Shown piece after piece: positions 45,478 to 55,630 of a stretch of 64,000 nucleotides of DNA. The number at the start of each line of letters is the position of its first letter. Within the stretch, counting starts at the first letter, position 1. The notes under the pieces were generated by a model. It worked only from the letters and a program-made list of their open reading frames with translations. It made no database searches and was not told the origin of the DNA. The stretch is taken from assembly GCF_001870675.1 (NCBI RefSeq), contig NZ_MEHT01000010.1, positions 1 through 64,000 on the forward strand. Direction: 5' to 3'. Source of the stretch: Roseinatronobacter thiooxidans (GTDB lineage: Bacteria; Pseudomonadota; Alphaproteobacteria; Rhodobacterales; Rhodobacteraceae). Made by a program: the position numbers and the translations under genes.

Positions 45478-46362
45478 ATGGCTGTTCTCGTAGATAAAAA
45501 TACCAAGGTCATCTGTCAGGGCTTCACCGGCAGCCAAGGCACATTCCATTCCGAGCAGGCGATTGCCTATGGCACGCAGATGGTGGGTGGCGTGACACCC
45601 GGCAAAGGCGGGCAGGACCATCTGGGTCTGCCGGTGTTCAATTCGGTGCATGAGGCCAAAGCCCGCACTGAAGCGAATGCCTCGGTGATCTATGTACCGC
45701 CCCCTTTTGCGGCGGACTCGATCCTTGAAGCGATTGACGCGGAAATGGAACTGATCGTGTGCATCACCGAAGGTATTCCGGTGCTGGATATGATGCGCGT
45801 GAAGCGCGCGCTGGAAGGCAGCAAGTCGATCCTGATCGGCCCCAACTGCCCTGGCGTCATCACACCGGATGCGTGCAAGATCGGCATTATGCCCGGCCAT
45901 ATCCACCGCCGCGGTTCTGTCGGTGTTGTGTCACGCTCTGGCACGCTGACCTATGAGGCCGTGAAGCAGACCACTGATGTGGGGCTGGGCCAATCCACTT
46001 GCGTGGGCATCGGGGGCGACCCTGTAAAGGGGACGGAACATCTGGATGTGCTGGAATGGTTCCTGGCCGATGACGAGACCCATTCGATCATCATGATCGG
46101 CGAAATCGGCGGCAGCGCCGAGGAAGAAGCCGCGCAATTCCTGAAGGATGAGGCCAAACGCGGGCGCAAGAAGCCTGTTGCAGGCTTTATCGCTGGCCGC
46201 ACGGCCCCTCCCGGCCGGCGCATGGGCCATGCAGGCGCGATTGTCGCAGGCGGCAAGGGCGGTGCCGATGACAAGATCGAGGCGATGAAAAGCGCCGGAA
46301 TCGTGGTTGCGGACAGCCCCGCCGGACTGGGCGAGGCTGTGCTGAAAGCCATTGGCAAGTAA
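45478..46362 (+). CDS. sucD: Succinyl-CoA synthetase alpha subunit
   Basis: CoA-binding alpha subunit (294 aa). It has the N-terminal CoA domain ([20 protein letters not shown]), [15 protein letters not shown], and the phosphohistidine in [16 protein letters not shown]. It works with SucC to turn succinyl-CoA into succinate with nucleotide triphosphate formation. Its end is 30 bp before the DUF805 gene on the same strand. Confidence 0.97.
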   Translation: MAVLVDKNTKVICQGFTGSQGTFHSEQAIAYGTQMVGGVTPGKGGQDHLGLPVFNSVHEAKARTEANASVIYVPPPFAADSILEAIDAEMELIVCITEGIPVLDMMRVKRALEGSKSILIGPNCPGVITPDACKIGIMPGHIHRRGSVGVVSRSGTLTYEAVKQTTDVGLGQSTCVGIGGDPVKGTEHLDVLEWFLADDETHSIIMIGEIGGSAEEEAAQFLKDEAKRGRKKPVAGFIAGRTAPPGRRMGHAGAIVAGGKGGADDKIEAMKSAGIVVADSPAGLGEAVLKAIGK

Positions 46363-46392
46363 ACCGCAGCGCCCGCAGGAAGGGACACAGCC

Positions 46393-46893
46393 ATGACATT
46401 CACAAAAGCAGTGAAACGCGGTTTTGAGAATGGACTGAAATTTTCGGGGCGCGCGCGTCGCCCCGATTATTGGTGGTTTTTTCTGTTTGTCTTTGCGGGC
46501 GCATTCGTACTGTCGCTGGTCCAGATGGCCTTGGGTATGACAGGCAACTGGCTGGTGCGTCTGTTCCAGCTGGTCACCTTTGTGCCGTTTCTGGCGGTTG
46601 GCTGGCGCAGGCTTCAGGATACAGGGCGACCCGGTTGGTATTTGCTTGTGCCTGTCGCCATTGTCATCCTCTCGGCGATCATGGTTGGCAGTCTCTCGGC
46701 CAGTATGATGCAGGGCGGGTTTGGCACCATGATGCCGGGCGAGATGCCCATGGGCCGGATGCAGGGGCAGGGCGGCTTGTTTGCCTTGCTGGCCGTCGCG
46801 CAGTTTTTCGCGGGTATCGTTATTATCTGGTGGATGAGCCGCCCCAGCCAGCGTGGCGAAAACAGGTTCGGCCCTGAACCGCGCGTCAAGTAA
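46393..46893 (+). CDS. DUF805 membrane protein in the TCA operon
   Basis: Small membrane protein (166 aa) of the DUF805 family, function unknown. The N-terminus FENGLKFSGRARRPDYWWFFLF is the classic family signature, then transmembrane helices at about 30-50, 55-75, 82-105 and 130-150. A Met/Gly-rich loop (MMQGGFGTMMPGEMPMGRMQGQGG) separates the last two. It sits between sucD and sucA with 30- and 37-bp spacers and so is very likely co-transcribed. No TCA role is evident. Confidence 0.88.
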   Translation: MTFTKAVKRGFENGLKFSGRARRPDYWWFFLFVFAGAFVLSLVQMALGMTGNWLVRLFQLVTFVPFLAVGWRRLQDTGRPGWYLLVPVAIVILSAIMVGSLSASMMQGGFGTMMPGEMPMGRMQGQGGLFALLAVAQFFAGIVIIWWMSRPSQRGENRFGPEPRVK

Positions 46894-46930
46894 CTGATAC
46901 TTAACCCTCAAGTACCACAGAGGTGCTCTA

Positions 46931-49897
46931 ATGAATGACCACAGCCCGAACGACCAGATGCATGGCGAGACCTTCCTTGAAGGTCAGAACGCCGCATATG
47001 TCGAGGCATTACAGGCCCGACATGCGGCTGACCCCGCTTCGGTAGATGATGTCTGGGCCGCGTATTTTCGTGCCTTGGGCGAAGGGGCGCAAGATGCGCA
47101 ACGCGCCGCGACAGGGCCTAGCTGGGCGCGCACCGACTGGCCGCAGCAGCCCACAGACGAGCTGACATCGGCCTTGACAGGCGAGTGGCCCACCGCCGCG
47201 CCAATGGGCGAGAAGAAAGCCGCCGCCGAGAAGATCACAGCGAAAGCCGCCGCGAAGGGGGTTACCCTGACGACCGAGCAGGTGCGCTCTGCTGTGATCG
47301 ACAGTTTGCGCGCGCTGATGATCATCCGCGCCTACCGGATACGGGGTCATCTGGTCGCCGATCTGGACCCGTTGGGCATGCGCAAGGAAGAACCCCATCC
47401 GGAACTGGACCCGCGCTCTTACGGCTTTACCGAAGCCGATATGGACCGGCCCATCTTCATTGATAACGTTCTGGGCCTTGAAGTGGCCAGCCTGCGCCAG
47501 ATCATCGATATTCTGCAACGCACCTATTGCGGCACTTTCGCGTTGCAATTCATGCATATTTCAGACCCCGAGCAGGTCGGCTGGCTGAAAGAACGCATCG
47601 AAGGGATGGATAAGGAAATCCAGTTCACCAAGAACGGCCGCCGCGCGATCCTGAACAAGATGGTCGAGGCGGAAGGGTTCGAGAAATTCCTGCATGTCAA
47701 ATACATGGGCACCAAGCGTTTCGGGCTGGACGGGGGCGAAGCGACCATTCCCGCGATGGAACAGATCATCAAGCGCGGCGGTGCCTTGGGCCTGAAAGAG
47801 GTTGCCATAGGCATGCCGCACAGGGGCCGGTTGAACATTCTGGCCAATGTGATGGGCAAGCCCTACCGCGCCATTTTCAATGAATTTCAGGGCGGCAGCT
47901 TCAAGCCTGAAGATGTCGATGGCTCTGGCGATGTGAAATACCATCTGGGCGCGTCATCGGACCGCGAATTTGACGGCAACACTGTGCATTTGTCGCTGAC
48001 AGCAAACCCGTCGCATCTGGAAGCGGTCAATCCGGTTGTGCTTGGCAAGGTGCGCGCCAAGCAAGACCAGATGAACGATGCCGAGCGCCGTCAGGTTGTG
48101 GCCGTGTTGCTGCATGGTGATGCGGCCTTTGCGGGGCAGGGTGTTGTGGCCGAAGGCTTTGGCCTGTCGGGCCTGCGCGGGCACCGCACGGGCGGCACGA
48201 TCCATATTATCGTCAATAACCAGATCGGCTTTACCACTGCGCCGCATTTCTCGCGCTCCAGCCCCTATCCGACCGATATTGCGCTGATGGTCGAGGCGCC
48301 GATTTTCCATGTGAATGGCGACGACCCCGAAGCGGTGGTGCATGCGGCCAAAGTGGCGACAGAGTTCCGGCAGAAATTCCTGAAAGATGTGGTGATCGAC
48401 ATCTTCTGCTATCGCCGGTTCGGGCATAACGAGGGGGATGAACCAATGTTCACCAACCCCGCGATGTATACCCGCATCAAGAAGCATAAATCGACGCTGC
48501 AACTGTATACCGAACGTCTGGTCGCAGACGGGTTGATCCCCGAAGGCGAGATCGAGGATATGAAAGCCGCGTTTCAGGCATTCCTCAATGAAGAATTCGA
48601 GGTGGGCAAGACCTATAAGCCCAACAAGGCCGACTGGCTGGACGGGCGCTGGTCGCACCTGAACCGCGAGGGCGAGGAATACCAGCGCGGCGAGACATGG
48701 ATCTCGTCCCAATCGATGGCCGAGGTTGGCGCGGCCCTGACGCGCTACCCTGAAGGGTTCAATATCCACAAGACCGTCGCGCGCCAGTTGGACACCAAGA
48801 AAGAGATGTTCGCCTCTGGCAAAGGGTTTGACTGGGCAACCGCCGAGGCGCTGGCCTTTGGCAGCCTTGTCACCGAAGGTTATCCGGTGCGGCTGGCAGG
48901 GCAGGATTCAACCCGCGGCACATTCAGCCAGCGCCATTCGGCCTTTGTCGATCAGGAATCCGAGGACCGTTACTACCCTTTGAACAACATCAAGGAAGGG
49001 CAGGCCCGCTACGAGGTCATCGACTCGATGCTCTCGGAATATGCGGTGCTGGGGTTTGAATATGGCTACTCATTGGCCGAACCCAATGCGCTGGTCATGT
49101 GGGAAGCGCAGTTTGGCGATTTCGCCAATGGCGCACAGATCATGTTCGACCAGTTCATCAGCTCTGGTGAAAGCAAGTGGTTGCGCATGTCTGGTCTGGT
49201 CATGCTGCTGCCGCACGGGTTTGAAGGGCAGGGGCCGGAACACAGCTCCGCCCGGTTGGAGCGGTTTTTGCAACAATGCGCGCAGGACAACTGGATTGTT
49301 GCGAACTGTTCAACGCCAGCCAATTACTTCCACATTCTGCGCCGCCAGATCCATCGCAGCTTCCGCAAGCCGCTGGTGCTGATGACGCCGAAATCGCTGC
49401 TGCGCCACAAGCTGTGCATCTCTGAGGCTGCGGACTTTACCGAAGGGTCAAGTTTCCACCGCGTGCTGTGGGATGACGCGCAAAAGGGCAATAGTGACAC
49501 GCAGTTGCAGGCGGATGACAAGATCAAACGCGTGGTCATGTGTTCGGGCAAGGTCTATTTCGACCTGCTGGAAGCACGCGATGCGCGCGCGATTGACGAC
49601 ATCTATCTGCTGCGGGTCGAGCAATTCTACCCTTTCCCTGCCATGGCCCTGCTGAAAGAGCTGGAACGCTTTCCAAACGCAGAGATTGTCTGGTGTCAGG
49701 AAGAGCCGAAGAATCAGGGCGCGTGGAGTTTCATTGAACCGAATATCGAATGGGTTCTAAGCCGATTGAACGGTGCAACCAAACGTCCGCGCTATGTCGG
49801 GCGCACGGCCTCTGCATCGGTCGCCACAGGGCTTGCCAGCCAGCATAAAGCACAACAAGAAGCGCTCGTGAACGAAGCGCTGACAATCGAGGGATAA
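46931..49897 (+). CDS. sucA: 2-oxoglutarate dehydrogenase E1
   Basis: Thiamine-diphosphate E1 of the 2-oxoglutarate dehydrogenase complex (988 aa). The N-terminal helix ([21 protein letters not shown]) that docks to E2 is present. The ThDP domain shows the substrate and cofactor motifs ([43 protein letters not shown], and [15 protein letters not shown] leading into VNNQIGFTT). The transketolase pyrimidine domain follows and the C-terminal domain is complete. It is followed 7 bp later by sucB. Confidence 0.97.
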   Translation: MNDHSPNDQMHGETFLEGQNAAYVEALQARHAADPASVDDVWAAYFRALGEGAQDAQRAATGPSWARTDWPQQPTDELTSALTGEWPTAAPMGEKKAAAEKITAKAAAKGVTLTTEQVRSAVIDSLRALMIIRAYRIRGHLVADLDPLGMRKEEPHPELDPRSYGFTEADMDRPIFIDNVLGLEVASLRQIIDILQRTYCGTFALQFMHISDPEQVGWLKERIEGMDKEIQFTKNGRRAILNKMVEAEGFEKFLHVKYMGTKRFGLDGGEATIPAMEQIIKRGGALGLKEVAIGMPHRGRLNILANVMGKPYRAIFNEFQGGSFKPEDVDGSGDVKYHLGASSDREFDGNTVHLSLTANPSHLEAVNPVVLGKVRAKQDQMNDAERRQVVAVLLHGDAAFAGQGVVAEGFGLSGLRGHRTGGTIHIIVNNQIGFTTAPHFSRSSPYPTDIALMVEAPIFHVNGDDPEAVVHAAKVATEFRQKFLKDVVIDIFCYRRFGHNEGDEPMFTNPAMYTRIKKHKSTLQLYTERLVADGLIPEGEIEDMKAAFQAFLNEEFEVGKTYKPNKADWLDGRWSHLNREGEEYQRGETWISSQSMAEVGAALTRYPEGFNIHKTVARQLDTKKEMFASGKGFDWATAEALAFGSLVTEGYPVRLAGQDSTRGTFSQRHSAFVDQESEDRYYPLNNIKEGQARYEVIDSMLSEYAVLGFEYGYSLAEPNALVMWEAQFGDFANGAQIMFDQFISSGESKWLRMSGLVMLLPHGFEGQGPEHSSARLERFLQQCAQDNWIVANCSTPANYFHILRRQIHRSFRKPLVLMTPKSLLRHKLCISEAADFTEGSSFHRVLWDDAQKGNSDTQLQADDKIKRVVMCSGKVYFDLLEARDARAIDDIYLLRVEQFYPFPAMALLKELERFPNAEIVWCQEEPKNQGAWSFIEPNIEWVLSRLNGATKRPRYVGRTASASVATGLASQHKAQQEALVNEALTIEG

Positions 49898-49904
49898 CAA
49901 ACAC

Positions 49905-51410
49905 ATGTCCACCGAAGTTCGAGTCCCCACATTGGGCGAAAGCGTGACCGAGGCCACTGTGGCCACTTGGTTCAAGAAACCCGGCGATGCGGTCGCCGTG
50001 GATGAAATGCTGTGCGAATTGGAAACCGACAAGGTGACGGTTGAAGTGCCATCACCTGTCGCCGGAACGCTGGGTGAAATCGTCGCCGCGGAAGGCGAGA
50101 CAGTGGGCGCAGATGCGCTGCTGGCGATGATCTCAGAGCCGGGCAGCTCTGACGCGCCGACACCTGTCGCACCTGCGAAAGCGGCTGCCAAGGATGCGAC
50201 CACAGCATCCGAGACAGTGGATGTCATGGTGCCCGCATTGGGCGAAAGCGTATCTGAAGCAACTGTTGCAAGCTGGTTCAAGAAACCCGGCGACACGGTC
50301 GCGGTGGATGAAATGCTGTGCGAGTTGGAAACCGACAAGGTTTCGGTCGAGGTGCCATCACCGGCAGCAGGCGTGCTGGCCGAAATTCTGGCCGAAAGCG
50401 GCAGCACGGTCGCGGCAGGCGGCAAGCTGGCAGTGATTTCAGGCAGCGCGGAAGGTGTCAAAGCCGCCGCCCCGCAGGCCGAGGGCAGCAATGCTGGCAG
50501 CGGCGCGCGCGATGTGGAAGACGCACCATCGGCCAAGAAGCTGATGGCAGAAAAAGGTTTGTCTGCCGATCAGGTGACAGGGACAGGGCGTGACGGTCGG
50601 ATCATGAAAGAAGATGTCCAGAATGCCGCGGCGGCCCCAGCGGCTACGCCGGCTGTGCCCACCCCGGCAGCCCAACAAGCCCCGCGCCCGGCTGTGCCCG
50701 CAGATGATGCGGCCCGCGAGGAGCGCGTCAAGATGACCCGCTTGCGCCAGACAATCGCGCGCCGCCTGAAAGAGGCGCAAAACACCGCCGCCATGCTGAC
50801 CACCTATAACGAGGCGGATATGGGCGGCGTAATGGAATTGCGCAACGCCTATAAGGACCAGTTCGAGAAGAAACACGGCGTCAAGATGGGCTTCATGTCG
50901 TTCTTCGTCAAAGCCTGCTGCCATGCGCTGATGGAAGTGCCGGAGGTCAATGCCGAGATTGATGGCACGGATGTGGTTTACAAGAACTATGTCCATATGG
51001 GTGTTGCGGTCGGCACGCCTTCGGGACTGGTCGTACCCGTGCTGCGCGATGCGCATAAGATGGGCTTTGCCGAGATTGAAAAGCGGATTGGCGATTTCGG
51101 CATGCGCGCCCGCGACGGCAAGCTGACCATGGCCGAGATGCAGGGCGGCTCGTTCACGATCTCCAATGGTGGGGTCTATGGCTCGCTCATGTCCTCGCCC
51201 ATCCTCAACCCGCCGCAATCGGGTATTCTGGGCATGCACAAGATTCAGGAACGCCCGATGGTTGTAAAAGGCCAGATCGTGGCGCGGCCCATGATGTATC
51301 TGGCGCTGTCCTATGATCACCGCATCGTCGATGGCAAAGGGGCGGTTACCTTCCTCGTGCGCGTCAAGGAAGCGCTGGAAGATCCGCGCCGGTTGTTGAT
51401 GGATCTTTGA
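49905..51410 (+). CDS. sucB: 2-oxoglutarate dehydrogenase E2 with two lipoyl domains
   Basis: Dihydrolipoamide succinyltransferase (501 aa). Two lipoyl domains occupy about residues 3-77 and 105-179, each with the lipoylated Lys in ETDKV. A linker leads to the E3/E1-binding domain ([27 protein letters not shown], about 206-240), an Ala/Pro-rich linker, and the catalytic domain ([36 protein letters not shown] with the active-site His). Most alphaproteobacterial and E. coli SucB have one lipoyl domain; here the two are near copies at DNA level too (306-bp offset). It is in one operon with sucA. Confidence 0.97.
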   Translation: MSTEVRVPTLGESVTEATVATWFKKPGDAVAVDEMLCELETDKVTVEVPSPVAGTLGEIVAAEGETVGADALLAMISEPGSSDAPTPVAPAKAAAKDATTASETVDVMVPALGESVSEATVASWFKKPGDTVAVDEMLCELETDKVSVEVPSPAAGVLAEILAESGSTVAAGGKLAVISGSAEGVKAAAPQAEGSNAGSGARDVEDAPSAKKLMAEKGLSADQVTGTGRDGRIMKEDVQNAAAAPAATPAVPTPAAQQAPRPAVPADDAAREERVKMTRLRQTIARRLKEAQNTAAMLTTYNEADMGGVMELRNAYKDQFEKKHGVKMGFMSFFVKACCHALMEVPEVNAEIDGTDVVYKNYVHMGVAVGTPSGLVVPVLRDAHKMGFAEIEKRIGDFGMRARDGKLTMAEMQGGSFTISNGGVYGSLMSSPILNPPQSGILGMHKIQERPMVVKGQIVARPMMYLALSYDHRIVDGKGAVTFLVRVKEALEDPRRLLMDL

Positions 51411-51421
51411 ATTACACTTTC

Positions 51422-51450
51422 GCAGGGTGCATGCGCGGCATGCACCCTGC
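51422..51450 (+). terminator. Strong 13-bp hairpin between sucB and MAPEG gene
   Basis: GCAGGGTGCATGC (51422-51434) and its exact complement (51438-51450) with a GCG loop. There is no T-tract, so it may serve as a partial terminator, an mRNA 3' end stabiliser for the suc transcript, or a processing site. Confidence 0.6.
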
Positions 51451-51486
51451 CCAGAGTTGGAATGCTGGTAGCAGGAAAAGGCCCTC

Positions 51487-51882
51487 ATGACCCCTGAACT
51501 GACAGCGCTCACCCTCGCGGCGATTTTGCAGATCGTGCAATTCATCCTCTTTGCCCTTCCGGCGAATCTCGAACTTGGCACGCGCTATACGGGCGGCAGC
51601 CGGGATTATGCCCCCGACAAACCCATGTCGAAACGCACCGCACGCCTGCAACGCGCGTTGAACAACCATTTCGAGGGGCTGATCCTGTTTGGCATCGCCG
51701 CCACCGTGATCACGGTGTCAGACCAGTCCAGCACCCTGACGGCGGCCTGCGCCTATGCCTATCTGATCGCGCGCATCCTCTATATTCCTGCCTATGCTTA
51801 TGGCCTGAATCCGTGGCGCTCGGTCATCTGGGCGGTCGGGTTCATGTCCACTTTGATCATGTTGATGGTTGCACTTTTCTGA
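51487..51882 (+). CDS. MAPEG family membrane protein
   Basis: Membrane protein of the MAPEG (eicosanoid and glutathione metabolism) family (131 aa). Four helices lie at about 5-25, 55-78, 82-100 and 108-130, with the family loop [20 protein letters not shown] (here the conserved N-H-x-E). Bacterial members may act as membrane glutathione transferases, substrate unknown. It lies inside the sucAB-lpd region, flanked on both sides by hairpins, so its mRNA level may differ from the neighbours. AGGAAAA precedes ATG 51487. Confidence 0.88.
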   Translation: MTPELTALTLAAILQIVQFILFALPANLELGTRYTGGSRDYAPDKPMSKRTARLQRALNNHFEGLILFGIAATVITVSDQSSTLTAACAYAYLIARILYIPAYAYGLNPWRSVIWAVGFMSTLIMLMVALF

Positions 51883-51901
51883 TGCTCCTTCATCCTTGTC
51901 C

Positions 51902-51941
51902 AAATATCCTCGGGGGGTGCGGGGGGCAGACAGCCCCCCGC
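51902..51941 (+). promoter_or_regulatory. AAATATCCTCGGGGG motif and GC hairpin before lpd
   Basis: AAATATCCTCGGGG (51902-51915) leads into a perfect 9-bp stem, GCGGGGGGC (51919-51927) with GCCCCCCGC (51933-51941), loop AGACA. The motif with a following GC stem recurs widely in Rhodobacteraceae intergenic DNA from memory, role unclear. It ends 15 bp before the lpd ribosome binding site. Confidence 0.55.
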
Positions 51942-51970
51942 CTGCTTCGCCGAAAAAGGAGGAACTACCC

Positions 51971-53356
51971 ATGACCTATGATGTAATCTTCATCGGCGCT
52001 GGCCCCGGCGGCTATGTTGGCGCGATCCGTGCTGCCCAACTGGGCCTGAAAGTTGCCTGTATCGAGGGGCGCGAGAGCTTGGGCGGAACCTGCCTGAATG
52101 TGGGCTGCATTCCCTCCAAGGCGCTTTTGCACGCCACCCACAGCCTGCATGAGGCCGAGCATAATTTCGAATCCATGGGCCTGACAGGGGCCAAGCCCAA
52201 GGTCGATTGGAAGAAAATGCTGGGCTACAAAACCGATGTGATCGGCCAGAACACCAAGGGCATCGAATTCCTGTTCAAAAAGAACAAGGTGGAATGGATC
52301 AAGGGCTGGGCGAAGGTGCTTGCGCCGGGCCGCGTGCAGGTGGGCGAACAGACCTATGAGGCGAAGAAGATCGTCATCGCCTCCGGCTCTGAATCCAGCC
52401 CGTTGAACGGGGTCGAGGTGGATGAGAAAACCATCGTCACCTCCACCGGCGCGCTGGAACTGGGCAAGATCCCGAAAAAGCTGATTGTCATCGGCGCAGG
52501 CGTGATCGGGCTGGAGATGGGGTCGGTCTATGCCCGCCTTGGGGCAGAGGTGACAGTTGTCGAATATCTGGACCGGATCATTCCGGGCAATGATGCCGAA
52601 GTCGCCAAGGTATTTCAGCGGCTTCTGGCCAAGCAGGGCATGAATTTCATTCTTGGGGCGGCTGTGCAATCGGCCACGGCCACCAAGGCCAAGGCCAAGG
52701 TCACCTACAAGCTGCGCAAGGATGACAGTGAACACACGCTGGAGGCTGACACTGTGTTGCTTTCGACAGGGCGCCGCCCGTTTGTTGACGGGTTGGGGCT
52801 GGATGCGCTGGGGGTCAAGATGACCGCGCGCGGGCAGATCGCCACAGATGCGCATTACAAAACCAGTATCGACGGCATTTACGCGATTGGCGATGTGATC
52901 GAGGGGCCGATGCTGGCGCATAAAGCCGAAGACGAAGGCATGGCCGTGGCCGAGATTCTGGCAGGGCAGGCGGGGCATGTGAATTACGGCGTCATCCCCG
53001 GTGTGATCTATACCTGGCCCGAAGTGGCTTCGGTCGGAGAGAATGAAGAAACCCTGAAAGAGGCGGGGCGCGCCTATAAGGTTGGCAAGTTCAGCTTCAT
53101 GGGCAATGGCCGTGCGAAAGCGAATTTCGCAGGCGACGGGTTTGTGAAAATTCTGGCAGACAAGGAAACAGATCGCATTCTGGGCGCACATATCATCGGC
53201 CCTTATGCAGGCGATTTGATTCATGAAATCTGTGTGGCGATGGAATTTGGTGCCGCGGCCGAAGATCTTGCGCGCACCTGCCACGCCCATCCCACCTATT
53301 CCGAAGCCGTGCGCGAAGCGGCATTGGCTTGCGGCGATGGTGCGATTCACGCCTGA
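51971..53356 (+). CDS. lpd: Dihydrolipoamide dehydrogenase (E3)
   Basis: FAD enzyme (461 aa) that reoxidises lipoyl groups of the 2-oxoglutarate complex. The FAD motif is [14 protein letters not shown], the redox disulfide [13 protein letters not shown], the NAD motif [21 protein letters not shown], the second FAD contact ([20 protein letters not shown]) and the C-terminal catalytic His-Glu in [14 protein letters not shown] 51971 follows AAGGAGG at 51956-51962; the frame extends upstream to 51869, but that part overlaps the MAPEG gene and has no family resemblance. Confidence 0.97.
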   Translation: MTYDVIFIGAGPGGYVGAIRAAQLGLKVACIEGRESLGGTCLNVGCIPSKALLHATHSLHEAEHNFESMGLTGAKPKVDWKKMLGYKTDVIGQNTKGIEFLFKKNKVEWIKGWAKVLAPGRVQVGEQTYEAKKIVIASGSESSPLNGVEVDEKTIVTSTGALELGKIPKKLIVIGAGVIGLEMGSVYARLGAEVTVVEYLDRIIPGNDAEVAKVFQRLLAKQGMNFILGAAVQSATATKAKAKVTYKLRKDDSEHTLEADTVLLSTGRRPFVDGLGLDALGVKMTARGQIATDAHYKTSIDGIYAIGDVIEGPMLAHKAEDEGMAVAEILAGQAGHVNYGVIPGVIYTWPEVASVGENEETLKEAGRAYKVGKFSFMGNGRAKANFAGDGFVKILADKETDRILGAHIIGPYAGDLIHEICVAMEFGAAAEDLARTCHAHPTYSEAVREAALACGDGAIHA

Positions 53357-53374
53357 AAATACAAGACACCACAT

Positions 53375-53410
53375 GGGGCTGGCGTCGGGGCAGAACTGGC
53401 CGCCAGCCCC
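53375..53410 (+). terminator. Long-loop hairpin after lpd
   Basis: GGGGCTGGCG (53375-53384) pairs with CGCCAGCCCC (53401-53410) around a 16-nt loop. There is no T-tract, so termination after lpd is possible but uncertain; the GlcG-like gene starts only 24 bp later. Confidence 0.45.
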
Positions 53411-53433
53411 CAACATGACAAGGAATTCAAACT

Positions 53434-53853
53434 ATGCTGACGCTAGAGCAGGCACAGACGATCATCGCCGCCACCCGTGCCAAAGGCCGCGAGATGGGGT
53501 TAAAGCCACTTTCTGTGATTGTCCTTGATGCAGGCGGGCATGTGCTGGCCTTTGAACGCGAAGATGGTGCCTCTCCGGGGCGGTTTGGCATTGCGCATGG
53601 CAAGGCTTACGGCGCAGTCATGCTGGGCATGGCAGGACGCGCGCAAATGGCGCGCGCCGAAGCGCAGGCTTATTTCATGGCGGCGGTAAACGGGGTTTAT
53701 GGCGGGCAGGTTGTCCCAGTGCCCGGCGGGGTGCTGTTGCGCGAGAATGGCACTGTGATCGGCGCGATGGGCGTGACGGGCGACAGCTCTGACAATGATG
53801 CAGAAGCAGCCTTGGCCGGTGCGCAAGCCGCCGGACTCGACGCCGAAGCGTGA
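53434..53853 (+). CDS. GlcG/HbpS family protein
   Basis: Small protein (139 aa) of the GlcG/HbpS (DUF336) family, whose members bind haem or cobalamin or sit in glycolate-type operons. The family opening LTLEQAQTIIAATRAKGREMGLKPLSVIVLDAGGHVLAF and the closing GAMGVTGDSSDNDAEAAL are clear. No signal peptide, so it is cytosolic here. AAGGAATTC precedes ATG 53434. It is followed by a strong terminator. Its function in this organism is unknown. Confidence 0.9.
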   Translation: MLTLEQAQTIIAATRAKGREMGLKPLSVIVLDAGGHVLAFEREDGASPGRFGIAHGKAYGAVMLGMAGRAQMARAEAQAYFMAAVNGVYGGQVVPVPGGVLLRENGTVIGAMGVTGDSSDNDAEAALAGAQAAGLDAEA

Positions 53854-53880
53854 TTCGCTGCCGCCCCCGAGAGAAAATAA

Positions 53881-53911
53881 AAAACCCTGAGCATGTTCTC
53901 AGGGTTTTTTT
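53881..53911. terminator. Bidirectional rho-independent terminator
   Basis: AAACCCTGAG and CTCAGGGTTT form a 10-bp stem with a CATGTT loop and a T7 tail; the preceding A-run serves the minus strand. It separates the GlcG-like gene from the convergent receiver-like gene. Confidence 0.95.
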
Positions 53912-53944
53912 GTCTGACTCGTGCGCAGTTCGCCTGCGGCGCAT

Positions 53945-54385
53945 TCATGACATCAGGGTATCGGTGAATCTTTTGTGGGTGAGTGGTTTTTTCAACGTAG
54001 CGTCACAGATCGCGCGGCGTTCTGAGCCTGAATCGTCACGCTCTGTTTCGTCAGACAGCAGGAAAATTTTGCAATCAGGGCGTGTCTGCCGGATGCCCAG
54101 ACATAATTCAATCGCGGCATGCACGCCGCCGACATGTTCTATATCGACAATGATAAAGTCGAATTCAGCCCGTTTTTCGCTTAGCCATGTCAGGGTTTGC
54201 GTGCAATGCGCCAGCACCATGACAGTGATGCGGGCTTGTTCATAGGCCCAGTCCTGAATGTCACGTGCGTCGTCGCAATAGGGCATGAATGCAACAGCAA
54301 CGCCTTTGAAGGCTGGAAGCCCTTTTTCAGCAAAGACTTTCGCATCATGCATCATTCTTGCCGCCCTTGGATTATCTTGGATCAA
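53945..54385 (-). CDS. Divergent receiver (REC)-like protein
   Basis: A 146-aa protein resembling a response-regulator receiver domain with no output domain. The likely phosphoacceptor strand is FDFIIVDIEHVGG, the Ser/Thr strand CKIFLLSDETE and the Lys strand CDATLKKPLTHKRF. The N-terminal beta strand (LLIQDNPRAA) runs through the start region: the frame is closed by TAA four codons before a TTG at 54385, with no ATG before residue 11, so the start is TTG or another rare codon. AAGG is about 12 bp upstream. An insertion of about 35 residues before the second strand makes it unusual. Convergent to GlcG. Confidence 0.65.
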   Translation of the reverse strand: MIQDNPRAARMMHDAKVFAEKGLPAFKGVAVAFMPYCDDARDIQDWAYEQARITVMVLAHCTQTLTWLSEKRAEFDFIIVDIEHVGGVHAAIELCLGIRQTRPDCKIFLLSDETERDDSGSERRAICDATLKKPLTHKRFTDTLMS

Positions 54386-54702
54386 TAAAATACAACCTTA
54401 AGGATACTTTGTGCGAGAACAATCTCATGGTCAAGGCATCGTTCCGTTATTTCAAAGAGATTTTGTCTGGGTGCGCAGAAATAAGCCTGCGCTGCTGAAG
54501 TGAACTTCGGGGGCGATGGAATGTCGCAAAACTTTTGCCGGACGGGCCATAAACCCTGCACAGATCAGATTTGAACGGCGCATCTGGTCCCATCGACTTA
54601 TGCGGCGCGCGCGTGGTTCTGTGGTCTGTCCATTGCTGGCAAAGCAATGCAAAAAGGGCGCACCAGTAGGTGCGCCCTTGCAACAAAAGCCGGTTTGGCT
54701 GG
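54386..54702. other. Intergenic region between REC-like and BI-1 genes
   Basis: No gene is supported in these 317 bp. It holds the terminator of the BI-1 gene at its right end and should contain the promoter for the REC-like gene. Small open frames on both strands lack ribosome sites and family resemblance. Confidence 0.45.
54651..54679 (-). terminator. Terminator of the BI-1 gene
   Basis: GGGCGCACC and GGTGCGCCC form a 9-bp stem with an AGTA loop. On the minus strand it is followed by TTTTT. It starts 24 bp past the stop of the BI-1 gene. Confidence 0.93.
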
Positions 54703-55488
54703 TTATTCTTGCTGGCCCATGAACATGAGAAGGAACTGGAACATGTTCAGGAAGCTGATGTAAAGGCTGAGCGCGCCATCAACAGCGGCTTTGTCCAGCC
54801 ATTCCTGATCGCCATTTGCAGCATGCGCCACATATTCGCTTTTGATGGTTTGTGTGTAGAATGCTGTCAGACCTGCGAAGATCAGAATGCCGATGGCCGA
54901 GATGGCAAACATCATGGCAGGGCTTTGCAGGAACAGGTTTACAATCATGGCGACGATCAGGCCGATCACACCCATGATCAGGAATGTACCCATTCCCGAC
55001 AGGTCTTTCTTGGTGGTGTAGCCATACAGGCTAAGGCCGCCAAAGGCGATGGCTGTCACGAAGAAGGTCTGCGTGATCGAGTAGCTGGTGAAGACCAGAA
55101 AGATCGAGCTGAGCGATAGGCCAATGGCGCTGGCAAAGACGAAAAAGCCAAGCTGCACGCCTGCGGCAGATGCGCGGCGCATCAGCGCGCCCCAGCCGAA
55201 CAGAATGAATGCCAGCGGTGCAAACATGATCACCCAGCGCAGCGGCGACATGTAAATGGCACCGCCAAGGGTGTTCAGCATGGTGCCGTTTGGCAGTTGC
55301 GCAACAGCCATGCTTGGGTCTGTTGTTGTCGCAAGGCCGGAAATTGCCCATGCCGCGGCGGCTGTGATCAGCATGCCCACAGACATGGTTCCGTAAACTT
55401 TATTCATGTGGGCGCGAAGGCCCGCATCAATCTCGGCGGCGCGGGTGCCGCTGACCCGCTGTGCACGCATCGTGTTGAAGTCTGACAT
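54703..55488 (-). CDS. Bax inhibitor-1/YccA family membrane protein
   Basis: BI-1-like inner-membrane protein (261 aa) with seven hydrophobic helices. Family features: AHMNKVYGTMSVGMLITAAAAW, PLRWVIMFAPLAFIL, and the near-C-terminal FLNMFQFLLMFMGQQE. Bacterial members relate to YccA (FtsH interaction) or to calcium leak; the role here is unknown. ATG 55488 follows GGAGGTAAGT; upstream codons in frame lack support. A terminator follows directly, so it is monocistronic. Confidence 0.93.
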   Translation of the reverse strand: MSDFNTMRAQRVSGTRAAEIDAGLRAHMNKVYGTMSVGMLITAAAAWAISGLATTTDPSMAVAQLPNGTMLNTLGGAIYMSPLRWVIMFAPLAFILFGWGALMRRASAAGVQLGFFVFASAIGLSLSSIFLVFTSYSITQTFFVTAIAFGGLSLYGYTTKKDLSGMGTFLIMGVIGLIVAMIVNLFLQSPAMMFAISAIGILIFAGLTAFYTQTIKSEYVAHAANGDQEWLDKAAVDGALSLYISFLNMFQFLLMFMGQQE

Positions 55489-55630
55489 ACTTACCTCCGT
55501 AATTGGTGCAGACTGGGAAGCCCCAGCCTGTCTTGGCTGTAATATCGTCAACTCCAGCAGAGGTTTCAAGCATTTCCGGAGTAAAATGGACAGGAATTGG
55601 TCACAAATTCCCCAACTGCGTGCCGGTTGT

